Source: Andalucia godoyi
Lineage: Eukaryota > Discoba > Jakobea > Jakobida > Andaluciidae
Assembly: GCA_009859145.1 (NCBI GenBank)
Contig: VRVR01000033.1
Location: forward strand, 124,001-188,000
Reading direction: 5' to 3'
Length of the DNA: 64,000 bases
Part shown: piece by piece, positions 43,091-53,996 of the stretch
How positions within the stretch are numbered: the first letter of the stretch is position 1
Layout of the letters: each line of letters starts with the position of its first letter
Made by a program: the position numbers and the translations under genes
Notes under the pieces: model-generated
The model's database searches: none
Seen by the model: only the letters and a program-made list of their open reading frames with translations
What the model was told of the DNA's origin: nothing

Positions 43091-45538
43091 AGGCGCGTGA
43101 TTCAAGACAGGAAGAAATTAAAGGATCTCGGGAAAAGCGCAGTGAAACTACATAGCGGACCAACAGCTTTCACACTCCACACACACTCCACAAACGCACC
43201 ACAAACGGACTACCGCGAGAGAGGCAAGCTGAGAATCCAGTGAGAAACCACTTGGAAGAATGGACGCTACGGTCGTTTGTGGGAGTAGCAAAGAGAAGTA
43301 CAATATGAAAAAAATTCGAGCCAGCTTTACAGCGAGGAAAAACGATTCTCGTGAAGTCGATGGGCGCTGCAAGCAGCCACTCCGATAAAACAGAAGTGAC
43401 GAATGTTCTGCTCGAGTTGAAGGAATTCCCTGCTCCATATTCGTCCGCTCTCACGCTGCTACAAGCACGAAAGCAATATCCGTCAGCACTGGTAGAAAAA
43501 ATTTCAAGGATGTCAAGCACTAATACAATAGGCTCCGAATAACACTGGTTCGGTAACGATCGCAGGGTGACTGGAATCTGTGGAAACGAAGCGACGTACG
43601 CGCGTTCATCAATGCTGGTGAAGGCGTGAATTCCACCTGGCAGACGTTGAAGTGATCAGACAACATTTCATCGGAGCGCATGCTGGGTGGAAGTGAACAT
43701 CCTGATTCAGTTGTCATCGGTGGAATAAAAAAGCCGGAAGAAAGCGGTTGGGAAACAACTAACGGGTTGCCTTTCCAGACAGATTCAGATGTCGCACAGG
43801 CAACAGACAATTAATGCATTACTTCTTTGCAGAATACGAACTGGCAACGAAAAATGAAGAGTGAAGTTCTTGGAGTACTCACAGCGATGGTTGCCGCAGC
43901 GATGCGTCCACCATATGCACAAAACGACAGGTCAACTATTTCCGACAGCCTTCATTTGGACAACTGTTGTCAACTGAAGACCGAGAGCTGCATGGTTCTG
44001 AATCTGATGTGCAGAGCAACAATAAATAAACAGCATACATGACATAGCCAAAACGAATCAGAGAGGATCGCTGGCTGCAGCAACACCGACGACAATAAAA
44101 CGTACTAGACAGCATCAATGCCAAAAATTCGATGGCAAAACAAAATGACGCCAGTTCAGCAGTTTCGTCGACGGATAGAATTTCGACGTTGCCGGTAATC
44201 GTGCAGGGACAACTATTTAGATAGTGATGCGTTTGCAATAGAAAACTCTCTTTCCGAATTGCCAATTATAATTAAAATTTCCCAGTCATTTGCAGAGCAA
44301 CTGTCGAGGAATATCGAAAAATGCTGTCTGGCTCCGGTGGCCTGATCAGGGAAGAGTCCGATGAACCTTTGCAACTCGCCTTTTGCTTCAAATAACGTGT
44401 ACTTCAGCATTCAATGAGACATCTGAGATTGCCACACAGGACACTTTCGATGCTTTTTATTTGTTGCACGCTACGAAACACGACGCCGTAAATGAAAATG
44501 ACTGGAAGATGTGCTCATCGAGTTGGAAGGCGGTACTCAGATTATCAAACAACACTGCGACAGGATGCTTCCTTTACTGTCGCTCTCGCTGCATCTCTGA
44601 GAAAATGCAGGGGAGGCTTTGTAGCGCAGCTGTGAAAGTTTTTTTAGAATGTGTTTCCAAGAATTGGCTGTTGACCTCACAGCTCTGTCAAATGTACTTC
44701 GAAATGAACAGGGTATGGTGGACGCCTCCAAAAATGGGCCCGATTATGAAGCTGTCGAATTTCAACTTTTTATCGAGTCATTCTTCGTCTTAGTGGTGTA
44801 TCGGTGTTGTCATCGTGCTTCCGGTTTCGCCGGCTTCATTGAGTTTGCATGCCTTTTCGTTTTTCCGAGGATTCGTGCAGGCCACAGACACCCCGAAGCT
44901 GGTCAACATTGGCGCTCTGCTGCATACCGTCAGTAGACATTCCGACCCCCCTCTTTTGCAGTGATCATCTGTGTTTCTCCTATCCGCTGTGACTCTTCCT
45001 GTTTTTTTTCGCAGTCGACACCGGTTTCGATCCATTTCACTCTGTTTTCCACATTTTTTCTGTCTGTGCATCTGACATCCGTGCTTCTTGCCTTGCACAA
45101 CTTAGTTCCGGCTCTTTTCATTTTCTTTCGATTATGTATTCAATGTCATGATTCACGTATTCTTCTCTTCCGACCGGCCCTGCTGCACATCTGAATGATG
45201 ATCAACACGCCGAGTTGGTTAGAAATGCGTGATCGCTATCTGTCCGTCGGCAGCTTGGGGTTGTTTTTTGCGTGTTGTCCGATTTTGAGCCCTTTTCTTG
45301 GTGTGCAGTGCATAGCAGGATTTTCCTTCTCCGCGCCATTCTGCGATGTCTGTATGTCTGTGTCTGTCCGTTCGTCTCTCTCTTTCTCTTGCACACTTGC
45401 GCACTATTTTCCGAGCGTTTTTGTTGTTGCTTGTCTGTGGGTGCTAGAACAACCTTGTCGCAACGATCTTGCTGTTCCTGGGATTTCTGTTTTGGAAATC
45501 GTTCGTAGTGGTGTTTCCGTTGTCGGACTTTTTTCTTT
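43091..45538. other. 2.4-kb region with unresolved, probably intron-containing coding blocks
   Basis: Short protein-like blocks appear on both strands, broken by in-frame stops. Plus strand: 43656-43814 (GGIKKPEESGWETTNG, ending in a stop), a block after an excellent CTTCTTTGCAG acceptor at 43833-44042, 44502-44600 (EDVLIELEGGTQIIKQHCDR) and 44649-44936 (QELAVDLTALSNVLRNEQGM) after a TTTTTTTAG. Minus strand: hydrophobic frames at 43,170-43,520 and 43,936-44,265. No exon chain that is phase-consistent end to end could be built. A further pyrimidine-rich acceptor ends at ~44,962 (CTCTTTTGCAG). At least one multi-exon gene is likely. Confidence 0.4.
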
Positions 45539-45601
45539 TTGTTGAACAACTTGCGAACCTGCATTCGTGATGCCTGCTTTGTTTTGGCGATCTTGGGATG
45601 C

Positions 45602-46279
45602 ATGATGGAAACGAGCTTCTGGCTGACGAGGAGTGTTCGAGTGGCTTCCCACACAAAAGCAGGTGATTGCAGCGATATCGCTGATGCATCCGTGCATCCT
45701 TTAGATTACGCTCATCGCGCTGGGGAGCGCTGTCATTTGTCTCGACCTGTTGATGCCTCTATTGTGTCTCGCATTTCGGTTAAAACTGCTCATGCTCGTG
45801 CAGAACAGCGTGTCGACGTTCTCGACGAATGCTGCGCAAAATTCGAATCTTGTCAAAGCGCTCCTCAACCCACGCTGCTTAGAAGACCAAGTGTTGTTGA
45901 CAGGGTTCGATCGATGTCTCGTCGGTCTCGTGTTCTCCGTTCACGGACTAGTTTTGATTCGGAGATTGATCCTATCAGTGTTTTATCAGATACTATGAGA
46001 ATAGCTAAGGGACGAGTTGCAAATCGTGATTTGTTCACGAAATGTCGAACTTTGGACCAGGTTTCCGAGTACGACGCTCTCGGAATGCATCCATCCCTTT
46101 GCGAGCTGTCATTTGAATTCAGCGCCTTGAATCCATTTCTTTCAGACTCCAAGATTGTTAACGTGTTAGGCGATGCTCGCCCACAGAAAGCCAACGATAG
46201 CCTGAAGTTGGATTTCGCGCATTCCTCCACAGCAATGCTTCGAAAGAAAGAGAGGCATTTGCGATCATGTTATCCGTGA
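45602..46279 (+). CDS. Hypothetical protein, possibly the last exon of a longer gene
   Basis: The 225-aa frame (open from 45,513) is polar, Ser- and Arg-rich and lacks a recognisable domain. It has an Arg/Ser-rich stretch (RRPSVVDRVRSMSRRSRVLR), which could be a phosphorylation or RS-like region. Frame length in this GC context supports coding, but the upstream region is hydrophobic and the start is uncertain; upstream exons in 44.6-45.5 kb are possible. No function assigned. Confidence 0.4.
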   Translation: MMETSFWLTRSVRVASHTKAGDCSDIADASVHPLDYAHRAGERCHLSRPVDASIVSRISVKTAHARAEQRVDVLDECCAKFESCQSAPQPTLLRRPSVVDRVRSMSRRSRVLRSRTSFDSEIDPISVLSDTMRIAKGRVANRDLFTKCRTLDQVSEYDALGMHPSLCELSFEFSALNPFLSDSKIVNVLGDARPQKANDSLKLDFAHSSTAMLRKKERHLRSCYP

Positions 46280-46433
46280 ATTAATATATTCTCGTCGGAC
46301 AAGTAGTTGAGTTTTGAGGGGTGAAGCCAATACATATAACTTACCGGTTTGTCAGTTTATTTTATTGAGAAAACAAACGAACACACGATGGGTGTGCGAC
46401 GAGTTCCCGAAGCAGAAGGACTTTCCGTGCAAG

Positions 46434-47288
46434 TTATGCAGAGCGCTTGTCAAAGTCGACGGCAATCTGACGATCGTTCAGAGTTGATCCGTTGAGAGTT
46501 TCAATCGCTCTTCGAGCGTCATTCGGAGACTCCATCAGGATGATACCAATTCCCCGGGACGAAGAATCGGGCTTCCGAAGCACATCTGCGCGTACAACAT
46601 TACCGACTGTTCGGAAATGATCCTTCAGCTCTTGCCACGTCGTTCCCCAAGACAGGTTCTTCACAAAGAGCTGCCGGTCCTTGGTCGGAATCTGAGGTTG
46701 CTGCGATTGTGCCGAAGTGTCCGCCGCTGACCCGCCCTGCTGAGCACCAGCGTTGTTTTGCGCACCGAAGCGCGGATGCTGCTGGCCCTCGGATCCGCTT
46801 GCAAAAGCATAGGGGCGTTGATGAGAATGTCCATGATGGGGATGTGCATGGCCTTGTTGAAGACCGGAAGGGGCTCCTTCAGCACCTTGAGCACCAGCGC
46901 CAGCAGCCGATCCTACGACAACTCCGCCTGCAGCAGCAGCAACAACAGCAGACTTCGGCGTATCCCGATCCTCTCTGACAAAAATCTTTCGACCCTTGAT
47001 CGTGGACTCGTTCAGCATTTCGATCGCCGCATGAGCTTCCTGAACTGTCGCGTATTCCACAATTCCACACCCCTTCGAGCGACCCATCGGATCAAGAAGA
47101 ATGTTCGTAAACGTTACTTCTCCTGCAGCACGCATGTGCGTCTTCAAATCAAACCATTGAGTGGTGAACGGCAGGTTGCCGACGTAAACACGGCACTCAC
47201 GACGCTGAGGATTGAGAGTACCAGCTGCAGACGGTGCTGCATCCACTGCGGGATTCTCAGCAGGAACATTGGCCTCGGAGTCCGACAT
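46434..47288 (-). CDS. Two-RRM RNA-binding protein (Gbp2/Hrb1- or hnRNP M-like)
   Basis: The 284-aa protein has two RNA-recognition motifs. RRM1 (~33-110): RNP2 VYVGNL and RNP1 GCGIVEYA. RRM2 (~200-283): RNP2 LFVKNL and RNP1 GIGIILME. The linker is Ala/Gly-, His- and Gln-rich (HAHPHHGHSH). The two-RRM order with an atypical Trp-containing first RRM (FTTQWFDLKTHM) resembles yeast Gbp2/Hrb1, which package mRNA for export, and animal hnRNP M. The start at 47288 (MSDSEANVP) is preferred; the upstream extension is hydrophobic leader. Confidence 0.82.
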   Translation of the reverse strand: MSDSEANVPAENPAVDAAPSAAGTLNPQRRECRVYVGNLPFTTQWFDLKTHMRAAGEVTFTNILLDPMGRSKGCGIVEYATVQEAHAAIEMLNESTIKGRKIFVREDRDTPKSAVVAAAAGGVVVGSAAGAGAQGAEGAPSGLQQGHAHPHHGHSHQRPYAFASGSEGQQHPRFGAQNNAGAQQGGSAADTSAQSQQPQIPTKDRQLFVKNLSWGTTWQELKDHFRTVGNVVRADVLRKPDSSSRGIGIILMESPNDARRAIETLNGSTLNDRQIAVDFDKRSA

Positions 47289-47646
47289 CTTGAAAGAGTG
47301 TACGCCGCAGCGAGTGAACAGTAACGACCAAAATGAACAGGATCGACCAAACAAAATAGACAACAAAAAACAACAAAAACCAAAACTGAAAAAGGCGGAA
47401 TGAGAACAAGCTTGAAGTTGCGATTTGCGACGGTCCCGCGTGTGGCTCTTTCGATCTGCAGTCTGTACCAACGCTATAACTACGCAAGGTGCATGAAAGG
47501 CTCCTTTTTGCGACTCAAAAACGATGGTCACTGCATTCTGACTTTGAAGCATGAGGCTTTCTGGAAAGTTTTCCATGAAGGAGGTTCATTTTTTTTTGTG
47601 TTCAATTACTGGCGCAATATAGTGTCCAAATCTTTGATAGACGGTT
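47289..47646. other. Spacer, nothing seen
   Basis: About 360 bp between the RRM-protein start and the 3' end of the next minus-strand gene. No ORF or motif is supported. Confidence 0.4.
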
Positions 47647-48306
47647 TTACATTTCCACCCTTCTCTTCTTACTCTGGAGCCTAAGAGACAGCATCATCAC
47701 AACACATACAGACGGATGCCTGTCTATATGCATGTGTGATACTGAAAACCAGGCGTACATTCCACATTAGAAGCATGAAATTTTGCATGTGCGAACTTTG
47801 ATCTCTGCACCATTCACAGAATGGAACAGACACGACAACACAACGCGCAGCGCAAGCTTGCAGGATCACAAAAAAACGCACGGCGAAAATCAGCACGTCA
47901 TGTTCAGACCATTGATGACATGGGGGATTAATACTCACAGTTTTGCTCGAAGAAACGAATAGTCCCACGGATCCATGTCGGACAACCTTTTTGCAGTAAT
48001 TTTCACGCGCGTTTCTTTGAGCCTAGCAACATCTCTAGTAGAAATTGGGCCGGTTGGTTCGTTGTCCGCAGCTCTTGCTCCATTTTCTTGTCCTCGAAGT
48101 TTCCTAAGCTTGTCGTACTCGAGTGCTTGTGGATCACGAGCAAGATCAAGCAAGAACGACCACTCAGATGAGAACAACGGCTGATCCTCCAGCATTTTGC
48201 GAGCCTGCTTTTCGAATACCAGAGCGCGAGCCGCTTGCATACGTAAAATCAATTCGGCATTGATTCCATCCTCGATACTGGGGTAATTGCTCATGCTCAT
48301 GCTCAT
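47647..48306 (-). CDS. Hypothetical small protein, probably two exons
   Basis: Exon 1 47939-48306 encodes a mostly helical, polar protein (MSMSMSNYPSIEDGINAELI...MDPWDYSFLRAK). The frame would stop at a TGA that is part of a GTGAGT donor. Splicing to the TGCTGTCTCTTAG acceptor (intron 47681-47938, 258 nt) restores phase and adds LLQSKKRRVEM, a basic, nuclear-localisation-like tail, for 133 aa. Without splicing the protein would end at RAKL. No family is recognised. It shares a ~285-bp divergent promoter with the coiled-coil gene at 48592. Splicing is inference. Confidence 0.55.
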
Positions 48307-48424
48307 GCTGCCACTGACGAGCGCAGCATGCAATGAAATCCGACCCGCCTTTGTGCACGCTGCTTACTTGGATGCAGTCCATGCGCATCCCAGCGATCAA
48401 AAAGCAAGGCTTTTCTTTCTTGAT

Positions 48425-48485
48425 GGGTGATGGGGTGATGCGTGATGGGGTGATGCGTGATGGGTGATGCTTGATGCTTGACAAG
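48425..48485. repeat. GATGGGTGATG-type short tandem repeat
   Basis: Several imperfect GTGATG(G/C)-rich units in the divergent promoter between the genes starting at 48306 and 48592. Confidence 0.85.
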
Positions 48486-48591
48486 TCGGGGGTTTTTCTT
48501 TTGGTTGCTCCGTTTTTTTGTTCGTGATTCTGTGTCAACGTCTCTCCTCCCCACGTCTGTCGTCGACAGTTTGACTTTACATTTGAGCGAC

Positions 48592-49311
48592 ATGGAAAAT
48601 CGAGCGATGCATGAACCGACCAGCAAAGACTTGTCTTTGAACAGTGAAGCACAGCTAGCGGCAACAAACGCTTCGCACCAATCGCAAAGCGACGCTGCCT
48701 GGAACAGCACGCGCAAGAAGAGCGGTCGAGCGCCTACCGCCTCAGCTCCGCCAGCATCAGGTCAAGTTTCTGTCCGTTCTTCTGCCCAAGATTCCAGTCC
48801 AATGAGTTCTCCAGGAAGAGGGAAGCACGACGAGCGACCTCCATTTGATTTGTCAGGAACTTCGGCAGCCTCACTCGGCGATTACAATCCGCTGTTGGAC
48901 AACAACCTCGGGTCGTATCTGTCGCAGCGATCTGTGCAGAAGCGTTTGTATCGGCTGGGGTTTGTGGATCGTTCAGGAAGAGTATTGGATCTAGGAAAGA
49001 CCCGATCAAAGATTGCACGCATTGAAGCAGAATACCGAGACGCTCAGAAAGATCAGCAGTTTGTCGAAAGAGAGGCTGCAGAAAGAAGACATCGCATGAA
49101 AAAGGCAGAGGAAATGCTGCGGGAGGAAGAAGAGCGCAAGGCACGGGCCCATAAAATCCGAGAAGAAGAACGAATCGCCAGAGAAACCAGAAAAATTCGG
49201 ATGGCTGCCTTGGAGGGTCGAGTGTTGGACCTCATTTCTTATCGCAGCCCAGCCAAGGAAAACCGATCGCAGAGCGCGGGAATAATCCGACCAGTACATA
49301 ATGGTAGCTAA
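48592..49311 (+). CDS. Hypothetical protein with C-terminal coiled coil
   Basis: The 239-aa protein has a Ser/Pro-rich disordered N-terminus (1-95), a compact segment LSQRSVQKRLYRLGFVDRSG (~105-125), then a highly charged helix (~135-210; EREAAERRHRMKKAEEMLRE) and a basic tail. The layout is typical of cytoskeletal or ciliary coiled-coil proteins, but I do not recognise a family. The ATG at 48592 is preferred over an upstream in-frame codon that adds a hydrophobic stretch. Confidence 0.65.
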   Translation: MENRAMHEPTSKDLSLNSEAQLAATNASHQSQSDAAWNSTRKKSGRAPTASAPPASGQVSVRSSAQDSSPMSSPGRGKHDERPPFDLSGTSAASLGDYNPLLDNNLGSYLSQRSVQKRLYRLGFVDRSGRVLDLGKTRSKIARIEAEYRDAQKDQQFVEREAAERRHRMKKAEEMLREEEERKARAHKIREEERIARETRKIRMAALEGRVLDLISYRSPAKENRSQSAGIIRPVHNGS

Positions 49312-50050
49312 AGGCTGCATGGTTCAACATAACGTAAATCCACGTAAATTACATTGCAAATCCGCATTTTTACTCACATGCAGTTGTTTTCATCTGGGAA
49401 CCAAAGATTGAAGAAGTGCTGAGCTGAGGATCCTTTTGCGGCAGCCCAGAAAAAATTGTTTCGAGTGGAAAAAGTTGTGGCCGACAAGAATTCTGCAGAT
49501 TTTTTCGTGGATTTGGACATCTTGGTAGTATACCCCATCTTTGGAATCATAAAGTGCAGCAGACAAAACAAGAGAACAGACGAATCCACAAAGCAAGAAC
49601 CAGCACACAAGACGCGCAGGGGTATCATCCAAAACAAAACAAAATCATTTAAGGGGGAGGCTGCGAAAAAAAACAACAACAAACAAGCACAAAAAAAACT
49701 GTACACGACAGAAGGCACGAAAGAGTATGATCACGACAACAAGCGAGAAAAAGAAACGGCCATTGCGATATACTGGTTCTCGCTGGAGTCCGACATGATG
49801 CTTCGAGCTGCCCATCGGTCGACACATCCGAGAAACCAAGGCAGTTGTATTGTACGCTCCTTCTATAACCAACCACCGGGGGATGGTTGAATCTCCAGAA
49901 CTGCGAGGATTCTCAAACAACGGAAATCAATGCGAGGTACAATATGTTGCATTGTGACAATTTACGCGGTGAAGTTTGCGCCAGCAGAAACAGGCGCGCT
50001 TTTATGCCGCTGGCGGTTGACAAACAAATCTGCCGCAAATTTCCAGAACG
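49312..50050. other. Spacer with a possible minus-strand exon
   Basis: A-rich plus strand (49,560-49,760). A minus-strand frame near 49,374-49,540 (SKSTKKSAEFLSATTFSTRN, then NFFWAAAKGSSAQHFFNLW) ends at a GTGAGT donor-like site. No partner exon could be placed, because downstream sequence is the antisense of the coiled-coil gene. Low support. Confidence 0.3.
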
Positions 50051-51469
50051 TCAATCTTGTAGAACCAGCGTATCCAAAACAGCTACTCCTGCAGCAACAC
50101 CACCGTCCTCTTCTTTGGCAGATTTTGATCTCACGATATGACCGCCGTATGAATTCAATGCAACTGCGTTGACTGCAGAGGACGCATTTCCAACGAATAC
50201 GGAAAAAAACCCGTACTCTGAAACAGAATCCACCAGCGTCGCAGTCCGTTGGCGAACAAACACACAAGACTGCACGGGAGGCTCAATTCTCTTCATGAGC
50301 GTATATCCAAGGAGATCTCTTTTAGCTCGGAGAAACTGCACCATGGCTTGCCCATGGAGCAAATTTCCTCCGCCTTCCCGCTGGGGTTTAAGGACAAACG
50401 AATGTGGATCGGCCGCCACCATGTTCAAAAGCCAATCAGGACCATCTTCTTCAAGAGGATAAAACTCTGTCACATGTTCCGATAATAATTTGGCTTCATC
50501 TACGTTCAGGAACTGCGAAAAAACGAGCTCGGAAGAAAACACCTCCTGGATTCTTTTTGTGCCAGCAAGCTGGTAAGCGACACACGGACAGTTGATTGCG
50601 GAGGAACATTCCAGTAATTTTCTTGCATTCCATTCCTTTTCTGACGGATAATCGGTCGGTGCATATCCAGATCGATAATATACCACGGGAAATCGAAGCG
50701 CCAGCGGGTCTACAGGAACAGAAATCTGATGGTTCGCAGCGTATTCAGAACTGAATCTCAAATGGCCCACCTCATCAATTTCCATTTGGCTGTGCACTTC
50801 CTCCAACGTCTTGCGGAGAACGCGGATTCCATAGACATTAAACAACTCCAATTCGACAAAACGCTGATCCGCAAAGTTACGTTCATTCGGCTGGACTACG
50901 AAAAGGACTATTTTGTGCATCGATAGAAGAGGATGAGCGTCCACCGCAGCAGATAGACACTTTGCAAGGGACGAAAGAGAGTTGGAAAGAACAATCTTAG
51001 AACCAGCGTCCTTGCCAATGTATTTCTGCAACAGAAACTTCATAAACGACGCATGTTGGGATGAGAGCGCACCAAACGAGGCAGAGATTGTATTGATTTC
51101 AATTTGTTGCAGCTTTTGAGTGGGGTGGTCAAGCATGTAGTCCGAACGATGAATTCCGCATCGTACTTCCGATTGCACTCGCTGAGGACTCTTTTCACTT
51201 AACAGAGAGAGCAACCGAGCTGTGAAGTCATCATACTTGACAACTTGCTCAAGAGACCTCTTGATGAAATCGTGGTCTCGCGATATGCGGTCAACCAGAA
51301 TGGACCATGCAGGAGCCATCTTCACAGCGCGTTCGTACTCGGATCGCGGGAGTACACTTGGAGTCACAGAAAGGGGAAGATGCTGAACGTTTCCATCACG
51401 GCCCGTTGCACACAATCCGTGCAAAAATGCCAAGTGCGGAACGGCATCCAGATCTATTGCAGATTGCAT
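50051..51469 (-). CDS. Glutathione synthetase (eukaryotic type)
   Basis: The 472-aa enzyme joins gamma-glutamylcysteine and glycine with ATP. Length matches human GSS (474 aa). Visible motifs: QIEINTISASFGALSSQH (metal/ATP site), the substrate-binding block YYRSGYAPTDYPSEKEW, and the glycine-rich loop VLKPQREGGGNLLHG (~355-370), then LMKRIEPP. The C-terminal GVAVLDTL fits the family end (G-V-x-x-x-D-T/S). Start at 51469 (MQSAIDLDAVPHL); the longer upstream frame is not homologous and includes the divergent promoter. Confidence 0.95.
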   Translation of the reverse strand: MQSAIDLDAVPHLAFLHGLCATGRDGNVQHLPLSVTPSVLPRSEYERAVKMAPAWSILVDRISRDHDFIKRSLEQVVKYDDFTARLLSLLSEKSPQRVQSEVRCGIHRSDYMLDHPTQKLQQIEINTISASFGALSSQHASFMKFLLQKYIGKDAGSKIVLSNSLSSLAKCLSAAVDAHPLLSMHKIVLFVVQPNERNFADQRFVELELFNVYGIRVLRKTLEEVHSQMEIDEVGHLRFSSEYAANHQISVPVDPLALRFPVVYYRSGYAPTDYPSEKEWNARKLLECSSAINCPCVAYQLAGTKRIQEVFSSELVFSQFLNVDEAKLLSEHVTEFYPLEEDGPDWLLNMVAADPHSFVLKPQREGGGNLLHGQAMVQFLRAKRDLLGYTLMKRIEPPVQSCVFVRQRTATLVDSVSEYGFFSVFVGNASSAVNAVALNSYGGHIVRSKSAKEEDGGVAAGVAVLDTLVLQD

Positions 51470-51881
51470 CTTATCCCTGCTATTCTTTGTTTTTCCCTTC
51501 TCACGTTTGTTGCGCAAAACAGGACCGAAAACCAGACAAGGAAAGGCGAACTGCAATGCAGAACATTCTGCATTTATATGTATATTTGGCTGTTGCACCA
51601 CAACGTCGGCAATATAAGCAAACCTTGTCCGGCTTTCGAAAGACTCCTTTGTCTTTCCCGTCTTGCTGCTTGCATCAAGTCCAATTTTGCTGGGAACCTC
51701 AAAGTCCAAAGATGAGAAAAGCACACATGCTGCAATGTGCTGCTCATTGCTAAACGTGTGGCCGGTGCGCACATTGCTGTTTGTGCTCACGACTTCCTGT
51801 CATTCGTCTCGATCCTGGTTAATTTCTGTCGTTTTAACGATACGGAGAACTTCCTTTCAGAGTTCTATTCTTCGAGGGAAA

Positions 51882-53996
51882 ATGTCCAATGTGGATGAAG
51901 GAATGATATCTGCTTTCGAGGAAGCAAAGGTATGTGTAGTCATGTCAGCTGTTTCATGCTGTGGTTTTTGTTCGTGTCTCATCATTGTCTGATTTCCCCC
52001 TCCCGCGCTCCCCATTTTTTAATGTCTTAATTTATATTTTTGAGGATTGTAAAGTGTGATCTGGTTGGACTTGTGCGCGAACGGAGTGAAATTCTCCCTC
52101 GAGAATATGCTTGGGCATCCGCTCGTTGTCTGGACTCTCTAAATGTATGCCATCCCACTGTTTCTCTCTTTTTTCCTCCCACCCTGTCTCTGCACCCTGT
52201 CTCTGCACCCTGTTTTTTGTGGGATGCTTGATCGCTGCGACTTTTTAAAAAATAGTATAGATTGTTTTCTAACGTGCATGTATTAGGATGTCATGTCTCT
52301 CGATACAAAGATGAATGCGTCGCAGAGAACAGACCGGCATGCATACGTGTGTTCCCTTGTTTTGCACGCAACGAATGACTTTCTCCAAGCTCTGCACGAT
52401 GTTGCCGAGAACAGAGTCATTCGAGGCGAAGCACTCCTTGATGCCGAGGTCAAATTTATTTCAGAAATCAACGATTACTACTACTTGTTGCTCAATGACG
52501 TTCGACCAGCGTTGTCACAAGGCAGACCGGGATCGCCCGGGACGGGCACGTTTGCTGGCAGTGCTGACGTGTTTGCACTTCCTGCAGAGACTGAGCAAGC
52601 TCGAATTGTGGATGCACGCGAGAAACCGGAGGCCTCCGAGGGGAAGGAGTCGGCAGTGCTGCGAGATGAAGAGATTGAAGCATTCGAAACGATGTATCTC
52701 CATCGTGTGAAGGAAAAGCTCCTACGATCTGGTGCGGTTATCGAAAAGAAAGCGTTTGCTGGGCATCCACGGTTTTTGTTTCTGTCTCAGTACCAGCTGA
52801 TTCTCACCGAATCCTTGTACATCCCAAAATTTTCGGTGGACTTGAGCACAATTCGAACCATTATTGTCAAAAGTTCGAACATTTTACAGATTGTAACAAA
52901 AGACAAGCAGACCTTTCAGCTCCAAACGCAGGAGGCAGAATCTTGGTTGGAGGACATCCAGGACGCAATGACAGCACTTCAAATCTACCAAGGGGACGAT
53001 GTTGCATCAGTTGAGTCGGAAATTGTGGAGGAGCGCTATGACGTTGTCGTCACCATACTAGGGATGGAGGACTTGCGTCCGAATGAAAAAGGAAGACCCG
53101 ACAACCCGTATTTCTTTGTGGGAGTGGGGAATCCCGAGCACTACGGCCAAGACCGCCGAAACAGACAGCGTTCGTCGACTCGCACGGGAACTCGCTCTCC
53201 GTCGTTTAACGAACAGTTCTTTGTGCAGCTAGTTGCCTCGAGAGAATATGTTCTCGACTTGAGAGTGTATTCTGCGGTTAAAGCGCGACAGAACTTCTGT
53301 TACGGTCTGGTTCAGATTCCTGTGGAAGAAATATTTGTTAGCGAAAGCCACTGTATCACCGAAACATATGATCTCCTTTCAGGAGATAGTGACAAAGAAG
53401 GAGGTGGGGGACGTGTCAAAGTGTCAGTCAAATTGCAAAACTGGATGCACAATCGCCTTCCTCCAGCCCGTCAAATATTTGTTCCAGCACTCATGTCTCA
53501 AAAGACGTTTGAGATTCGAGAAAAGGTCCCGCTGATTTTAGGGAAGAACAAGGACATTATTGCTGCAATCAAGGATGGTAAATCCAAGGACGAAACGTGG
53601 CTGGTGGACGCTGTGACGAAAAGGAGAGTCTATTCGCTGACCAAGACGTCCTTTTTCAAGAAGGAGTTCACTGTTAGCGACGACAAGGGCCCCTTTGCAC
53701 GTTGTTTTCACAAAATCAAGACCTTCAAGAAGAAGAAGATTCGCATGTATCTGATGAACGGGGAGTGGCTTTTTTCGATGGAGGGCGGTTCGTTCGATAC
53801 GAAGAATTATGATAATGAAGTCTATATCTTCAATGCTGCAGGGCTGACCGTCGCAAGCCTCCTTTTTGGTGTCGACTCCGATTCGAGTAATCCTGAGCGC
53901 GATGGTGGCCGAATGCTGATTGTGAACATGATTGATGCCGCGAGTGATCCGTCTCTTGTTCTTGTCTTTGCTTTGTACGCTTTGAGAACGTTGTAG
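51882..53996 (+). CDS. PH-C2-LURP-one/tubby-like protein (three exons)
   Basis: Exons 51882-51929, 52055-52144 and 52287-53996, with GTATGT and GTATGC donors; both introns are phase 0 (125 and 142 nt). The spliced protein is 615 aa: an N-terminal helical segment, a PH-like domain (~175-270; MYLHRVKEKLLRSGAVIEKK), a C2 domain (~285-420; YDVVVTILGMEDLRPNEKGR), and a C-terminal tubby/LOR/scramblase-type beta barrel (~440-615; RRVYSLTKTSFFKKEFTVSD, GEWLFSMEGGSF). Such domains bind phospholipids. A peripheral membrane role, perhaps PIP- and calcium-dependent, is inferred. Exon 1-2 boundaries rest on frame and splice signals: the acceptor GTAAAG at 52,054 is weak, the second is TATTAG. Confidence 0.8.

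Noticed and set aside
44794-44940. MATE-family transporter exon
   Set aside because: A short frame (FFRGFVQATDTPKLVNIG) recalls a MATE loop, but competing frames are equally open and no spans align.
49374-49540. Mitochondrial pyruvate carrier (MPC2) fragment
   Set aside because: NFFWAAAKGSSAQHFFNLW faintly recalls an MPC2 segment, but the other MPC motifs are absent and no exon chain fits.
51470-51790. 107-residue N-terminal extension of glutathione synthetase
   Set aside because: The enzyme starting at 51469 matches family length; the extension has no similarity and covers the divergent promoter.
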